From Acephala macrosclerotiorum (lineage: Eukaryota > Ascomycota > Leotiomycetes > Helotiales > Mollisiaceae), in the NCBI GenBank assembly GCA_014904845.1, contig MU119631.1:1-36270 (forward strand): 36,270 bases of DNA, given 5' to 3'. Each line of letters begins with the position of its first letter. The first letter of the stretch is position 1. Position numbers and translations under genes: made by a program. The notes below the pieces were generated by a model. It was not told the origin of the DNA, made no database searches, and saw only the letters and a list, made by a program, of their open reading frames with translations. Of this stretch, positions 12,178-22,710 are shown piece by piece.

Positions 12178-12996
12178 TTACCGAGTGAGCCGAATCAGCG
12201 GAATTATAATGACTCAGTGACCAGTCTGACTCGCGGTGTCAATGAGCGGGCAAAGGAGGTAGAGGTTTAGCAACTCGATCTTTGTGGGCCAAATTTCAAA
12301 GTCACTGAGTGAGCTAAATCGGTGCAATTTTGATCACTCAGCGAGCATCCCGATTTGTAGTGTCACAGAGCGGGCAAAAGCAGTGGATATTTGGCAACTC
12401 GGTGACGACATGATCGCCAGAGAGTGTGCATCCTTCCTCAATGGCCAAATTTTCAACTTACTGAGTGGGCAAAATCGGTGCATATTTGGTCACTCGGCGA
12501 CCGTCTTGATTTGCAGGATCACCGAGTGAGCAAAATAAGCGGGGTTTTGGTAACTCGGTAACGATATGACTGCTAGATATCCTTCATCCTTTCCCACGAG
12601 CCAAATTTTCAAGTCACCGAGTGAGCTAAATCAATGCATTTTTGATCACTCAGCGACCATTTTGATCCGCAGTATCACCGAGTGGGCTAAATCAGTGCAT
12701 CTTTGATCACTCAGCGACCGTTCAACTGGTGGTCCCACTGAGCGGGCAAAACCAATAGTTATTTGGTTTCTCAGTCTCGATATGAACTGCCACCAGAGAT
12801 TGCATATTCTGAGCCATACGTCAAAGTCACTCAGTGAGCTAACTCAATGGAGTTATAATCACTCAGTGACCATCTTTGTTCGCAGCCTCACCGAGTGGGC
12901 AAAATTAGCATTGGTTTGGTCACTCAGCGGCAATAGGAATGACCGCCAAAGCCATCAAGTGAGTTGAATCAGGCATTGATTAGTCTCTCAATGACG
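12178..12996. repeat. Palindromic-element block B (CACTSAGTG family)
   Basis: About 20 copies of the same palindromic family as block A. The usual arrangement here is a first element CACYGAGTGAGCTAAAT, 12 to 20 bp of spacer, then TTTTGATCACTCAGCGACC, and then about 25 to 50 bp before the next pair. Good pairs are at 12299-12350, 12460-12500, 12613-12660 and 12672-12722. From about 12600 successive pairs resemble each other more than copies elsewhere, which points to local amplification. Confidence 0.85.
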
Positions 12997-13327
12997 CTCT
13001 TAACTTTGAAAAATACTCCCGACCTTGATAAGACGATTAGAAATATTAAGAACGTCGAATTATGAAAGGAAAATAATTCAATTCAATCTTGGTAAGAAGA
13101 ATCTGTGATGATCCTTTCATATTTGACAATAATAGCATTCTCGCCCTTTGCTTAATACAAATGGGGTAAAACGTCATGAATCTCCGTCAATTTTCCCGAG
13201 GAGAATGCTGAGCTTTGAGCTAGTGAGAAGACATTTCTAGGGCGGAAAAAGAATTGATCTTGAGCGTGTCCAAGAAACGAGGCCAGAAGTCGAGTTTTAG
13301 CTGGCGATGGGACTCAACGCTCATGTC

Positions 13328-13583
13328 ACGTAGTAAAGTGGGCTGCTGAGTGTGAGCGAAGTTGATAAAACTGCGCTCTAGTACGTCCTGTGCCGAGGTA
13401 AGTAGTGCGTCTTGAAAGACAAAGGGAGGCAGGTGATGATATACCATCAGGTGTTTCTTGAAGCCAGATTACGTAGTAAAGCAGACTGCTGAGCCCGAGC
13501 AAAGTCTAACAGACCACGCTCTAATATGCCGTGGACCGGAGTGAGGAGTACGTCTTGAAAGATAAAGGGAAGGCAGATGTAAA
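13328..13583. repeat. Two-copy tandem repeat, 143 bp
   Basis: ACGTAGTAAAGTGGGCTGCT at 13328 is repeated at 13471 as ACGTAGTAAAGCAGACTGCT. Both copies continue with GAGC..AAG, CTCTARTAYGYCGTG-like sequence, AGTACGTCTTGAAAGA or its variant, and AAAGGGARGCAG. The period is 143 bp and most differences are transitions. Confidence 0.75.
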
Positions 13584-13589
13584 ATATAG

Positions 13590-15480
13590 ACTCAAGCGCT
13601 TCTTGAGCCGGTAACCGTAGTTGGCTGGCTTCGATTGTGCCATTCGAATGCTACCGATTTCTGCGGGGAGAGACTATGGCTCACAGATTTCCACCCTTGT
13701 ATATTTAATCCCAACTTGAACTTCAGCATCGGGTCAATACAATTGCCTGAGACCAGTAGCGAGAGAGCGAGCCTGGAAGTCACTGCTAACACGTACATTG
13801 CTCGCCATCTCGATGTCCCAGAATGCGCCAGTCAACGAAGGAAAAGCAAAAATCCCAACCGATCATGGCAGAAAATGAAAGCCTCTGCTTAGCAGTCTCG
13901 GTCCCGACTTCTCCGTCATCTGAGAGACAAATCAGTGACAGTCCCGACCATTTTCCTCGTGCGTCGACCAGGACTGCGGCTTCTGCTCCGTGCCAAACGG
14001 CCATGTGTTGTTTGTGGTCGGTAACACGAAGCGGATCCTCTAGTCATTGATTTCCTGGCCGCTGATCCCAACGGTTTGCGAGCCTCTTTGTCGGCTAACT
14101 CGCTTGGTCGAAACAGCTTTGGATAGCGTCCATGGGAGGTGCCAAGAGGGGGTTTAACTCAAGTCCTTCCCGATCTAAGAGATGAAACGCACGAAGGCCT
14201 CTCTCCAGACCATTAATTAGAGACTGAGAGTCTTTGTAGAGAAAGCAGAAGGGTATTGGGGAAGTTGTACCATTATCACTGGTCGAGAGACTGGCGGTCA
14301 CCCGCCATGCCAGACACAGAGATGAATACAAGAAGATATGTGTGCAATTATTACCGTTGAGAGACCGATAATCGTTCCTCTATTCCAAAAGTAAAGTGAA
14401 AGGGGGAAAGCAGAAAATGTGCTACAATTGTATGTTAGGAAGAAGTCCGCTGTGATTGTCTTTACAAGACTTGAAAATTCTGTGCGAGAGGTGGCAGCAA
14501 TGATATCGTCTTCGATTGTCAAGGCTGCAATAGTATCGTCGGCGTCCAATGGCCATGGTCCAGTCCTGATTCTTCGCCCCCCTCCTAGCGACATCCCTCT
14601 CGATTCCCGGACCTCCTATCCTTAGCAACAGGTCAGACAGCAAGTATGCTCTTACCGCCTCTGAGGTAGAGCCGAAAGGCGGATGGCGCAGTTGGTTGAC
14701 GAAGACCAAGCTCTGTAGCGGTTATCTGTGCGAGGAAAAGTGAGATTTTGTGAAGCAGTAGTCGCCACGTTCGATATCTGCGTGCTTGACAATGTCAGGC
14801 TCTGAAAGACCGTTGATGTCTCAGTTAGTTGACGAAGCCGAGCCCCGCAACGACTATCAGAAGGCCATCAACGAGTTGGTACCAAAGAGCATATTGAGGG
14901 AAATCAGCAGGAGACCGGATCTGAGCATCGGTCATCTTACAGTTGCTGAGTTCGGTCGATCAAATGTTGAATTTCCTTCCGAAGTTGCAGTCGCTGGGTT
15001 CTTGAGTTTGTCGGTTTTGGCTTGTAGCTGTTAAGTCTCAGCGTCTAAACAATTCACAAGAAACGAATAAAATCAAGTAACCTCACAGAACAATAGCTGC
15101 CTGGCCTTTTGCTTTGTCGATATCGAGCTGGTGTCGTTGTATGCAGGCGTAGATTCGACTCAAGAATCTGGATGCCGTTAACTTCGAGGTCAGCTTTGTA
15201 AACGTTGATTGCGTTTTCGAGGCCGACGATAGGTAGAGATGCTTGCACCATCTTCGATATCATATCAGGTGGTCTTTGGCTCGAAACGTTGAAAAATTAC
15301 AATTGGGGGATAAGAACTTGTACGAAAAGGTTTTCCATCTCGTGCTTTTTACCCCGCACTGAGAATCGCTACCCCGCTTCCCGACTTGATATCGCAACTT
15401 AGTATCGAAAGATCTTTTTTCATTGTTTTTTTTCGTTTGCATATGTTAATCAAAACATTCTATCGTTTTAATTTCCTCGT
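13590..15480. other. No supported gene; contains one half of a dispersed repeat
   Basis: Overlapping open frames of 60 to 100 codons occur on both strands, for example 14298-14594 (-), 14786-15034 (+) and 15054-15263 (-). I recognise none of them. The minus frame near 14095-14331 contains peptide signatures (INGLERG and LLAPPMDAIQSCF) that recur in decayed form near 33.9-34.1 kb, so it may derive from a degraded multi-copy gene. Confidence 0.35.
14110..14220 (-). repeat. Dispersed repeat, copy 1 (partner at 33923-34120)
   Basis: Two segments, 14110-14160 (GGAGGTGCCAAGAGG inside) and 14196-14220 (CCTCTCTCCAGACCATTAAT), match 33923-33973 and 34096-34120 in the same order and orientation. The spacing between the segments differs (86 bp here, 173 bp in the partner). 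On the minus strand both encode LLAP..D.IQSCF and GLERG-like peptides. Confidence 0.55.
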
Positions 15481-15483
15481 TCG

Positions 15484-16800
15484 TTACTCAGCGGGCAAAT
15501 ACCAAGAGCATTTTTGGTGAATGTTGCTCTGTGGCTAAAACCGCACGAATTTGGTCACCCAGCGAGCAAACTGGATATTTGAATACGCTACTCAACTAGG
15601 TCAAGAGAGCAGCTTACTTAGTAGGTTAAAATGGGCTAGATTTGCCTACTTAGTAAGTAAAAGACTATTTACAGAAACGATACCCATTTAGCTTTGAAAA
15701 ACAATTGACTCGGTGGGCTAAAATAGGCCAGATTTGCCCGCTCAGCGGCCTGACGACAACTACAGTTCACTCGGTGGACTAAAACGGGTTAGATTTGCCT
15801 GCTCAGTGACCAAACGATTTTTCATAAAAAAAAGTACTTATTCAGCTCTAATAAACAATTCACTCGGCAGACTAAAACACGCTGGATTTGCTCGCTCGGC
15901 GAATAATCACTCGGCGGGCAAAAATGGGCCAAATTTACCTGCTCAGTGACTAAAAAATCTCTCATAGAAACGATACTCATTTGGCTCCAAAAAAACAGCT
16001 CACTCGGTAGACAAAATCAGGCCAGATTTGCCCGCTCAGCGACCAAAAAATCTTTTATCGAAATAGTATTTATCCAATCTAAGAACATTTCACTCAGTGG
16101 ACTAAAATGTGTTATATTTGCTCGCTCGGTGAACGCTCACTCAGCGGGCTAAAATTCGCTGATTGTGCTCGCTTGGTAACTGGTCACTCGGTGGACTAAA
16201 TTACGGTGAATTTGCTCGCTCAGCGAATGAAAAATTGTATTGGGCACTCAGTGGGCTAAAGAACACTTATTTTGGCTGCTCAGTGAACAAAAATATTACC
16301 TGGATGCGGCATCGAATTGAGTTCAGAAGAAAAGTCTGCTCGGTGGGCTAAAATACGCCGGATTTGCCTGCTCAGTGATCAAAACATTATACCTCAATAC
16401 GGTGGTCACACGGCTCTAGAAAACAGGCAACTCAGTGGACTAAAACTCACCGGATTTGCCCACTGAGCGGACATGAAGCCGCCCCCAAATACAGTGCCCG
16501 CACAACTCTGGAAAACAGCCTGCTCAGCGGGCTAAAATGCCCTAAATTTGGCCGCTCAGTGAACAGAAAACTACGGTGTCGATTTGTCTTGGAAGAGGAC
16601 CAGCTCAGTGGACTGATATGTACTGAGTTTGCTTGCTCTGCGAGCAAATACTATGCGATATAATTCGGTTTTGAAAAGCAATTTTAATACCAGTCAACTC
16701 AGTGGGCTAAATCATACCAGATTTGCCCACTCAGCGAACAAACAAATCGTACTACATGGCTGAGTGGGCAAATTCACGCCTATTTGGCCACTCGGTGGGA
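15484..16800. repeat. Palindromic-element block C, about 30 copies in pairs
   Basis: This is the most regular block. Copies alternate between CACTCGGTGGACTAAAA and TTTGCCCGCTCAGCGACC, about 10 bp apart, and the pairs recur every 70 to 100 bp. A clear pair occupies 16001-16048. The end of the first element (GGGCTAAAAT or GGACAAAAT) is the reverse complement of the start of the second (ATTTGCCC), so each pair is itself a larger inverted repeat with a loop of about 10 bp containing GCC.GA. Further pairs lie at 15767-15815, 16090-16133, 16244-16290, 16337-16383 and 16696-16740. Confidence 0.88.
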
Positions 16801-17449
16801 ATCCTCCCTTTACGCTTATATGAAGACACCCGTGGAACACTTCTAGCACCCGTTTGCAAGTTCGAGCATTCAAGATAGTAGTGTCTAGATATGATTGCAT
16901 CCAGGCAATCGTATTCTCAGACTGGTAAGGATGTTCTGGGACCAAGAGATTCATATGTTCTTACTCTTGGGGATTGAAAAGGCTATTACACTATTCTAGG
17001 ATCTAAGGAGATGCTCCACGACCAGGGCATTAGTATGTTCCTTCGTAAAAAGGCTGGGTATATATGGGAACTCTCAAGTCGAGGAAGATGCTAGGACCAA
17101 CTCGTTAAGTGCTGTTGACTTGAGACAACTTCCCAATCACCCCCTCTATAACAAGGCGAAAGGCAAATACCCCGACCGGCAAAAATGGCAAGGAAAGCAA
17201 GGTACCCTAACCAGTACGGCATCAGCTGCATGTTTCTCACTGCCAAGCTCCATCACCAGTATGACAACAACCTCTTCCATTACTACTGATCTGATCTCCT
17301 TGCACAATAGAGCCTGGAAGACTTAATGCATATGGTCTCCTTGAGGTACGGAGATATCCTGCCAAACACTTTCAATCTTCTGCATATACACGACACTATC
17401 CATCTACAAATCGATCACCGTAACACCGCAACCTCCGACTCAATCATAA
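16801..17449. other. No gene seen
   Basis: Ordinary-composition sequence with only short unsupported open frames. A loose repeat of GACCAAGAGATTCATATGTTC (16940-16960) and GACCAGGGCATTAGTATGTTC (17020-17040) suggests another weak ~80-bp tandem duplication, and TAGGACCAACTCGTTAAGT near 17092 may be a third copy. Confidence 0.35.
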
Positions 17450-17790
17450 ATGGTACAACATCAAATTCCCATTATCCGCGCCATCACGGCCATTTTGATG
17501 GTCATCCCACCGTCATCGATCATCGGGGATCCCACCACGACTTTCCAACCCACGTGCGAATAGCACAACATCAAACTCTCATCATTCACGCCCGTCAAAA
17601 CCATCTCAAAGATCATGCTGGCGACCTAGCCTAACGGGCAACGCGAGGACGGCCCACAGCCATCTTCAGAACGGTTCGAAGAGTTATCCGGAATAGAACC
17701 TTCCAACTCGGGTGCAACACAGCATCAACCTATCGACATCCAAGCCCACCACAACCATCTCGAAGTTCATATTGTCGACACAAATCAACA
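17450..17790 (+). repeat. Degenerate tandem repeat, three copies, 114-149 bp apart
   Basis: ACAACATCAAATTCCCATTA (about 17455), CACAACATCAAACTCTCATC (about 17566) and CACAGCATCAACCTATCGAC (about 17717) start three copies. Each continues with GCCCRTCA or GCCCACCA, then AACCATCTC and AAGWTCAT. Between copies, CCAACCCACGTGCGAATAG and CCAACTCGGGTGCAACACAG also align. Confidence 0.65.
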
Positions 17791-17989
17791 GCTATCACAA
17801 GGGCGGCTCGTAACCACTTGCAAAACGATTGGAGGAGTTCTGCAACAGCATTCGTTTCTCGAAGCCTGTTGGAATTGACACATACACATCCTTGAGTCAT
17901 CCTACGACTTTGCTACATCAGTGGTGCTTGATTTCCACTACCGCTGATTCGATTTCCTTGTACGTTGGTTTCAAACAGAACCGGAGAAT

Positions 17990-18430
17990 ATTGGCACTCG
18001 AGGTAGTTTCGAAGTATAGACTGCCTTTGACATGATCCAATGTTCGTAAAACCAGACTTCTCTGATCCGCTCTCGTCGTACAGTCGAGCTTGGAGAGGTT
18101 GAAGGACGGTGCCTTACGCAATTTCGAAGTGTTGACTACCTTCACTCTTCGCACAGTCCGGTGTTCGTAAAGCCAAACTGTCTCTGATCTGCTATGCTCG
18201 CAGAGTGGAACTTGGAGGAGTTAAAGGATGGTACTACCCGATGTCTTCTACAATCTCGAAGTACGGACCATTTCATTATTCAACGTAATCTTGTGTCTGT
18301 AAGATCAAAGTCTCTCTGATTCGATTTCCTATCATAATGGCATGCAACAGAAATCGAGCGCAGTCCTATTTAAAGTATTGACCACCTTCATTATTCGACG
18401 TGATCCCGTGCTTGTAAAACCAAACTTGCT
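17990..18430 (+). repeat. Degenerate tandem repeat, about 120 bp, four copies
   Basis: TGTTCGTAAAACCAGACTTC (18041), TGTTCGTAAAGCCAAACTG (18162), TGTCTGTAAGATCAAAGTC (18293) and TGCTTGTAAAACCAAACTTG (18409) mark four copies at steps of 121, 131 and 116 bp. The interior shared parts are TCTCTGATC(C/T)GCT, CTTGGAGRRGTTRAAGGA and a CTCGAAGT...GACYACCTTCA segment. Earlier sequence from about 17930 (GCTGATTCGATTTCCTTGTA) appears to be a further, older copy. Confidence 0.72.
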
Positions 18431-20813
18431 CGTACTTTCGTTTCTCTCGCCTTTGAACACGTCGATTTTTGGCTAAAGGTTGCGAATTTGAAAAAGGAGC
18501 ATAATACTGGGGCCAAGACGGTGTCAGATCATCCTCTGCAGTGGTGGCTATACCGTGACCTCGATTCATGGTCTCCATTACCAAGACGAGCTTAGAAACT
18601 CCAAGATCAATAAGAAATCTTTTTATGAGGGAGAGATCACATCGTCCAGAGGATTAAGTATCTGATGGCCAAGTGGTAGTGAAAACTTCCCAATTAACTG
18701 GGAGCTCGAGATCGAACATACAATAGAGCGACTCAGGGAAGTTAGACTTACTACGGTTGAGCAAGAGTATTGATCGGCGAGCATATTAGTAAAGACTTCC
18801 CAACGACGGAGAGCTCAGGAGATGTACTGGAGGATGCATCTGCACTACCAAGACATCCACAGCATATCCTGCAGCAGGTTAACCGCATTCTTGATGGCCT
18901 TGGTCGAACTTAGTCCCTCGACTTGCAGACCGTTTCCTGCAGCGGTGCTTCATGGCTCCTAAGTCCTTTAACTTGCAAGCTGGTTCCTGTACCAGGGATT
19001 CGTGACTCCGGGATGTTTGCCTGTCTTCTTCCTTTCCCCCGCAGAACAACCTGTTGCAATGCTCCCCATGCACGATGCCATAACTCAGCGGTTTGTGTGC
19101 ATAAGTTTTGACCACATGGCATCTTGTCCGTATCTTTGCTGCTCACGAAGCACAACAGTAGCTACGAACTTCGTGACACGAAGATGTCTCTCTCTATCTT
19201 AAGTTGCAGCAAATTTCGTCCAGAATAAAACATCTATAAAGATCTCAGTGTACAAAAAGCCCTGCATATCACGAACTTTATCAGGAAGCCTCGGGGCGGA
19301 AAACCCTCGGAAATGGCTCTAACGTGCATCGACATGTTCGTATAGTGATTGGAACACAGGATAATATTAGTCGAAAACATAGAAAAGCTATAGGATAATA
19401 ACCCAATAGTACTTAAGGCCGCGGACCTGCCTTGGGAAAGGGATATTAAAGAGTTCATGGTTGTTACGGTAAGGGTTGAATAGTTATGTCTCAGCGAGGG
19501 GGGGTTGGGAGGCATAGAGACGAAGAGTTCGTGGCTACTATGTAGTAAATGGTTGTCTTGGTAGAGGCTGAACAAGCTGAAGGATTATTAGTCTGTAGCA
19601 CTTGAGGCTGCGGGCTCGCCTTGAGAGGGTGATATTGGGGATTCGTCCTGCAAAGCGATGTCAAAGTGTCGCTGCGGCTCTGAAGACCAGCCCTAGTTCC
19701 GCGTATGGCCACTTTTTAAAGACGGCAATGTTGAGGAGCGCATAATTGCTCCGTAGTAGCTCGATGTTATGGCGGAGGTTGGGCAGTTGAAGAAAGGTGT
19801 TGTATGGAGGCAGTTAATCAAAGGAGAGTTCGAAATGGTTGCTAGTTCTGTAGCAGATGGTTTTTGCAAAGCATATTGAACAAACATCGCATCAATGTGC
19901 TGCAGTTGACGGCGATGACAAAATGCATGTGAATGGTTCTTCAATAGCCTATACGCAATGCAGTGAAGGGGAAGATGTGCGTTATGGATGATGCTTTGAG
20001 ACAACTCGATGGCAGTGAAAATTTCACCGGCTCGCTCTGGTGGATGTTTTCTCTTGGTCGTCTTCGCGTTAAGGAAGAGCTCCATTTATAGGCTTGATCC
20101 GGTCATAGTTAGCATGATGTTTTGATGAGGATGTCGTTGGTGGGAGGAAGTGGTTGCAGTTGTGGAAGACCGAAGAAGAGAAAAAGCGATTGAGGGGAAA
20201 AGAGGCTGAAGTGACTCGCATGCACCAGCAGTGTCTGGCGGATTCATTCTGCCTAGTACTTGTCTGCTGAAAATAACATACCATTGGATTGACTAGCGAG
20301 TTTGTGCTGAATCGATGATAATGTTTTGATCAGGAGCATAACCGAGATCTCATATCCAAGAACGATAGTAGCTGCCTTACCTAGTACCAACAAACGGTTT
20401 CTCAAGAGGCCAGACCCAATTCAGCGACAATGAGGACTGTGCATCATGAAGTCCAGGCCTCTGTAGTAGAACAAGGACATGAACATTTCGAACGTTTGAT
20501 TTTCGAGGTAATCTCATCGAATCTAAACCTCCCTTCCTTCCAACCCGGTTAATCACCATCGCCGCTCTACTCAGGTTAATCAGTCACGTGTTTGATCTCG
20601 CTTCTACTTGCCGAATTGTCTCTCATGCATCTCCGCACACAGATGCTGCATGAATGACGTGCTCAATTGGCCACTGCCCCTTCATATCGACCACACTCAA
20701 TTGCAACTTGGTTACAAGGACTCATTCTCCTGTCTCTCGACGTCGTAACAAGATAAAAGGAGACATTGTTTTTTGAAGGAGGCTCTCAGCGTTACCTACA
20801 ACATTACATCAAC
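18431..20813. other. No supported gene; several weak tandem duplications
   Basis: Sub-repeats visible here: TAGTGAAAACTTCCCAATTA (about 18677) against TAGTAAAGACTTCCCAACGA (about 18789), about 111 bp apart; GTCCCTCGACTTGCAGACCG (about 18912) against GTCCTTTAACTTGCAAGCTG (about 18962), about 50 bp apart; AGCTATAGGATAATA (19386) against AGCTGAAGGATTATTA (19575), about 190 bp apart. The minus frame 19693-20085 (130 codons, ATG start) is the longest, with no known domain; part of it recurs at 35.2 kb. A CACGTG site lies at 20585-20590, about 225 bp upstream of the dioxygenase start. Confidence 0.45.
20001..20046 (-). repeat. Dispersed 46-bp similarity, copy 1 (partner at 35200-35245)
   Basis: The segment starting ACAACTCGATGGCAGTGA aligns base for base, with about 85 percent identity by eye, to 35200-35245. 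On the minus strand both copies read HPPxRAGE..TAIEL in the same frame, which suggests that both descend from one coding sequence. Confidence 0.5.
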
Positions 20814-21686
20814 ATGACCAAAGTCGTCACCCACGCCGCAGTGCCGACTCCGCAAGATGACCTGATAACGGTCGTCGAAAGTCGGACCCGGGAGTGGCAC
20901 TTCCATATTTATTTCTTGCTCCAGTCACCAGCTGAGACCGCGGCAGCGCTCGCTCTTCGTGATGCTGTCCTGCGACTACGCCGCGATGGTAAGACCATAG
21001 TTACAAGATAGCAAAATTTCACTCGCTAACGCTTTCCCACAGGTGCATTCGTCGCTGTCCCCCTGTTCAGTGTCAATAAATCCCCCATAGGACCGCATCC
21101 AGCTGGGTCGTACGAGAGTTAGTGCTGTGAGCCCAGTATAGACGTTTCGACAAAGAGTTTGGCTTGACGTAAGCCGAGGCTGATAAGTTTCTTTGCTATA
21201 GTCTGGGTCCCTGACTCCTCATTCTCTGATGTCTTCTTCTACTTGGCATCAAACCGAGGCAACCTAAGGTGAGTCCTCATCTTTCTCTACTGCGTATGCC
21301 AAACAAGAGTCTACTCCTCGCTGGCTCAAGGCACAGGTCTCTCGTTTTAGTAGTCCTCTTCTAGAAGTCACAAACAAGGAGGTGGCTGATGTATACTGTC
21401 CGATTCTGTGTCTGACACCATGCTTAGCGTCCTCATTCACCCTCTGACCGCAAATCAACGTCAAGACCATGATAATCGGGCAGGGTGGTTGGGCACCCCG
21501 TGGCCTATCTACTTGGAGGGTTTGCCTCGCGAAGGCGATATTCCGCTTCAGTATTCTGAATTAGGACTTGGTTGGTCTACGTCGCCAAAACAAGAGATCT
21601 CCTATGAGGAGAGGCGTAGAAGGGGCGCGGAGGTCGAGGCTTTGTTGGCCAATGATCCGCAGGCTGCTCCTGCTCCTCGGGACTGA
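20814..21686 (+). CDS. Dopa 4,5-dioxygenase-family protein, four exons, 191 aa
   Basis: Members of this family (DOPA dioxygenase, as in Amanita DODA) cleave the ring of L-DOPA between C4 and C5, giving seco-dopas that lead to betalamic acid or muscaflavin; in moulds the true substrate is usually unknown. Exons: 20814-20988, 21043-21117, 21202-21268, 21428-21686. All introns are GT...AG: GTAAGA with a GCTAAC branch site and CACAG end (54 nt); GTTAGT...TATAG (84 nt); GTGAGT with CTGAC branch and TTAG end (159 nt). The joined frame is open for 192 codons including the TGA. Visible family motifs are EWHFHIYF (His29, His31), GPHPAGSYEIWVP (residues 75-87), HPLT (His110), DH at 119-120 and GTPWPIYLEGLP (128-139). 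The start ATCAACATGACC has A at -3; TTG-initiated upstream reading is unlikely. GATAAAAGG near 20753 could serve as a TATA element. No betalain or melanin partner gene is nearby. This is the best supported intact gene here. Confidence 0.92.
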
Positions 21687-21882
21687 AGAAAGCACAGCCT
21701 ACCAAGCTTGGTGTCGGCCATTGGAATCGAGCGAGCTAGTCGTGAAAGGCATGGCTTGGACTATAACTCATAGCAAGCCAATCGATCGAATATTTCCAGA
21801 CTTCATGTGGAAGATTTTACACTTTAAAATGCAGAGAATATTTTAAGAGTTTATATACATTACAAATACGTCAGGAGGTAAC

Positions 21883-22207
21883 CTACCAAGACTGTCGCCA
21901 TTGCGCAACCATCTTCCCATCCAGCCCAAACCCAATTACTTCAAACCCACTCGTCCCCTCCGTCTTCTCGGTAACAAACACCAGACCCTTTCTCCACATC
22001 TCATCATTGTCGTATTTACCGGCAAATAACTTAGGCAATTTCCTAGTAGGGCTTTCCTTGGGATCTAGATCACTATCTTTCAAGCGTTACAACCCATTCT
22101 CGATGTCCGATGATGTCGAATTTGAGTCCCGCTTCCTTCAACGCAGGGAGCAGATCATCAGCCCAGTAGAAAGTTCTATAGTTTTGGACTATTGCTATAA
22201 TTCTCAT
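21883..22207 (-). pseudogene. Unrecognised gene fragment with a one-base frameshift
   Basis: The minus frame from 22207 to 22073 encodes 44 residues, including FYWADDLLPALKEAG and FDIIGHREWVV, and then stops. The next frame carries on from 22083 to 21883 with DSDLDPKES, RKGLVFVTEKTEG and VIGFGLDGKMVAQW, and ends at TAG. Removing one A from the AAA near 22078-22080 would make the two frames continuous, so this looks like the C-terminal 100 or so residues of a real protein broken by a single-base insertion. The amino-acid composition is protein-like in both parts. An intron just upstream (GTATTGGG near 22245 to ATTATAG near 22195) is possible but unproven. I do not recognise the family. Confidence 0.4.
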
Positions 22208-22710
22208 AATCCTCACAATCTAATCAGGTAATCCCACCCAATACCTTTCTATAATTTTAAGGTTTACTAGATTAAAAATGGCAGAGATGCAAAACCGGGC
22301 TGTCTCGTTCGTTCCCCCAACCCCAAGGCCATATTCCATGCATACACTTCCTCACGGACAATCTCACAGACCGAATAGGAAGTGAAGAGGCGATTCTGTG
22401 CTTGAAAACTAGATACAGTCAACCATGGTCGCCCCCACAAGGCTCTGGCATATACCAGGCAACCGACCCCTCGTCGACATCCCAAATAACGCAAGGCGAT
22501 ACTAAATAATTCCCGGGGCCCTCGACCGACTCGTAAGTTGCGTGGTTCTATGACCAGATTCCTCGAGCTCTTATCGAACACAGTACTCTTTCTCATCTCA
22601 GCGGTCTCCTAATGTAAAATACCCTTCAACTCGAAACCGAATACTGCGATGCGACTAGAGCAGTGGAGAAGGAATTATCCCACGTTGAAACCGCAGCAGC
22701 CAAGAGTCTA
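22208..22710. other. Open frame of unknown nature at 22267-22596 (-), no clear gene
   Basis: A 109-codon minus frame (22267-22596) with an ATG start lies immediately upstream of the frameshifted fragment and could belong to the same decayed gene. It has no recognisable domain. The sequence between the two is AT-rich and intron-like. Confidence 0.3.

Noticed and set aside
18660..18730. tRNA-like segment with TGGCCAAGTGGTAGTGAA, like a pol III A box, and a possible anticodon stem
   Set aside because: No acceptable B box or acceptor stem follows, and the segment is part of a weak ~111-bp direct repeat (second copy near 18790) without tRNA features.
20766..20813. N-terminal extension of the dioxygenase from an upstream TTG
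   Set aside because: The ATG at 20814 has A at -3 and gives a protein of normal length for the family; non-ATG initiation is not needed.
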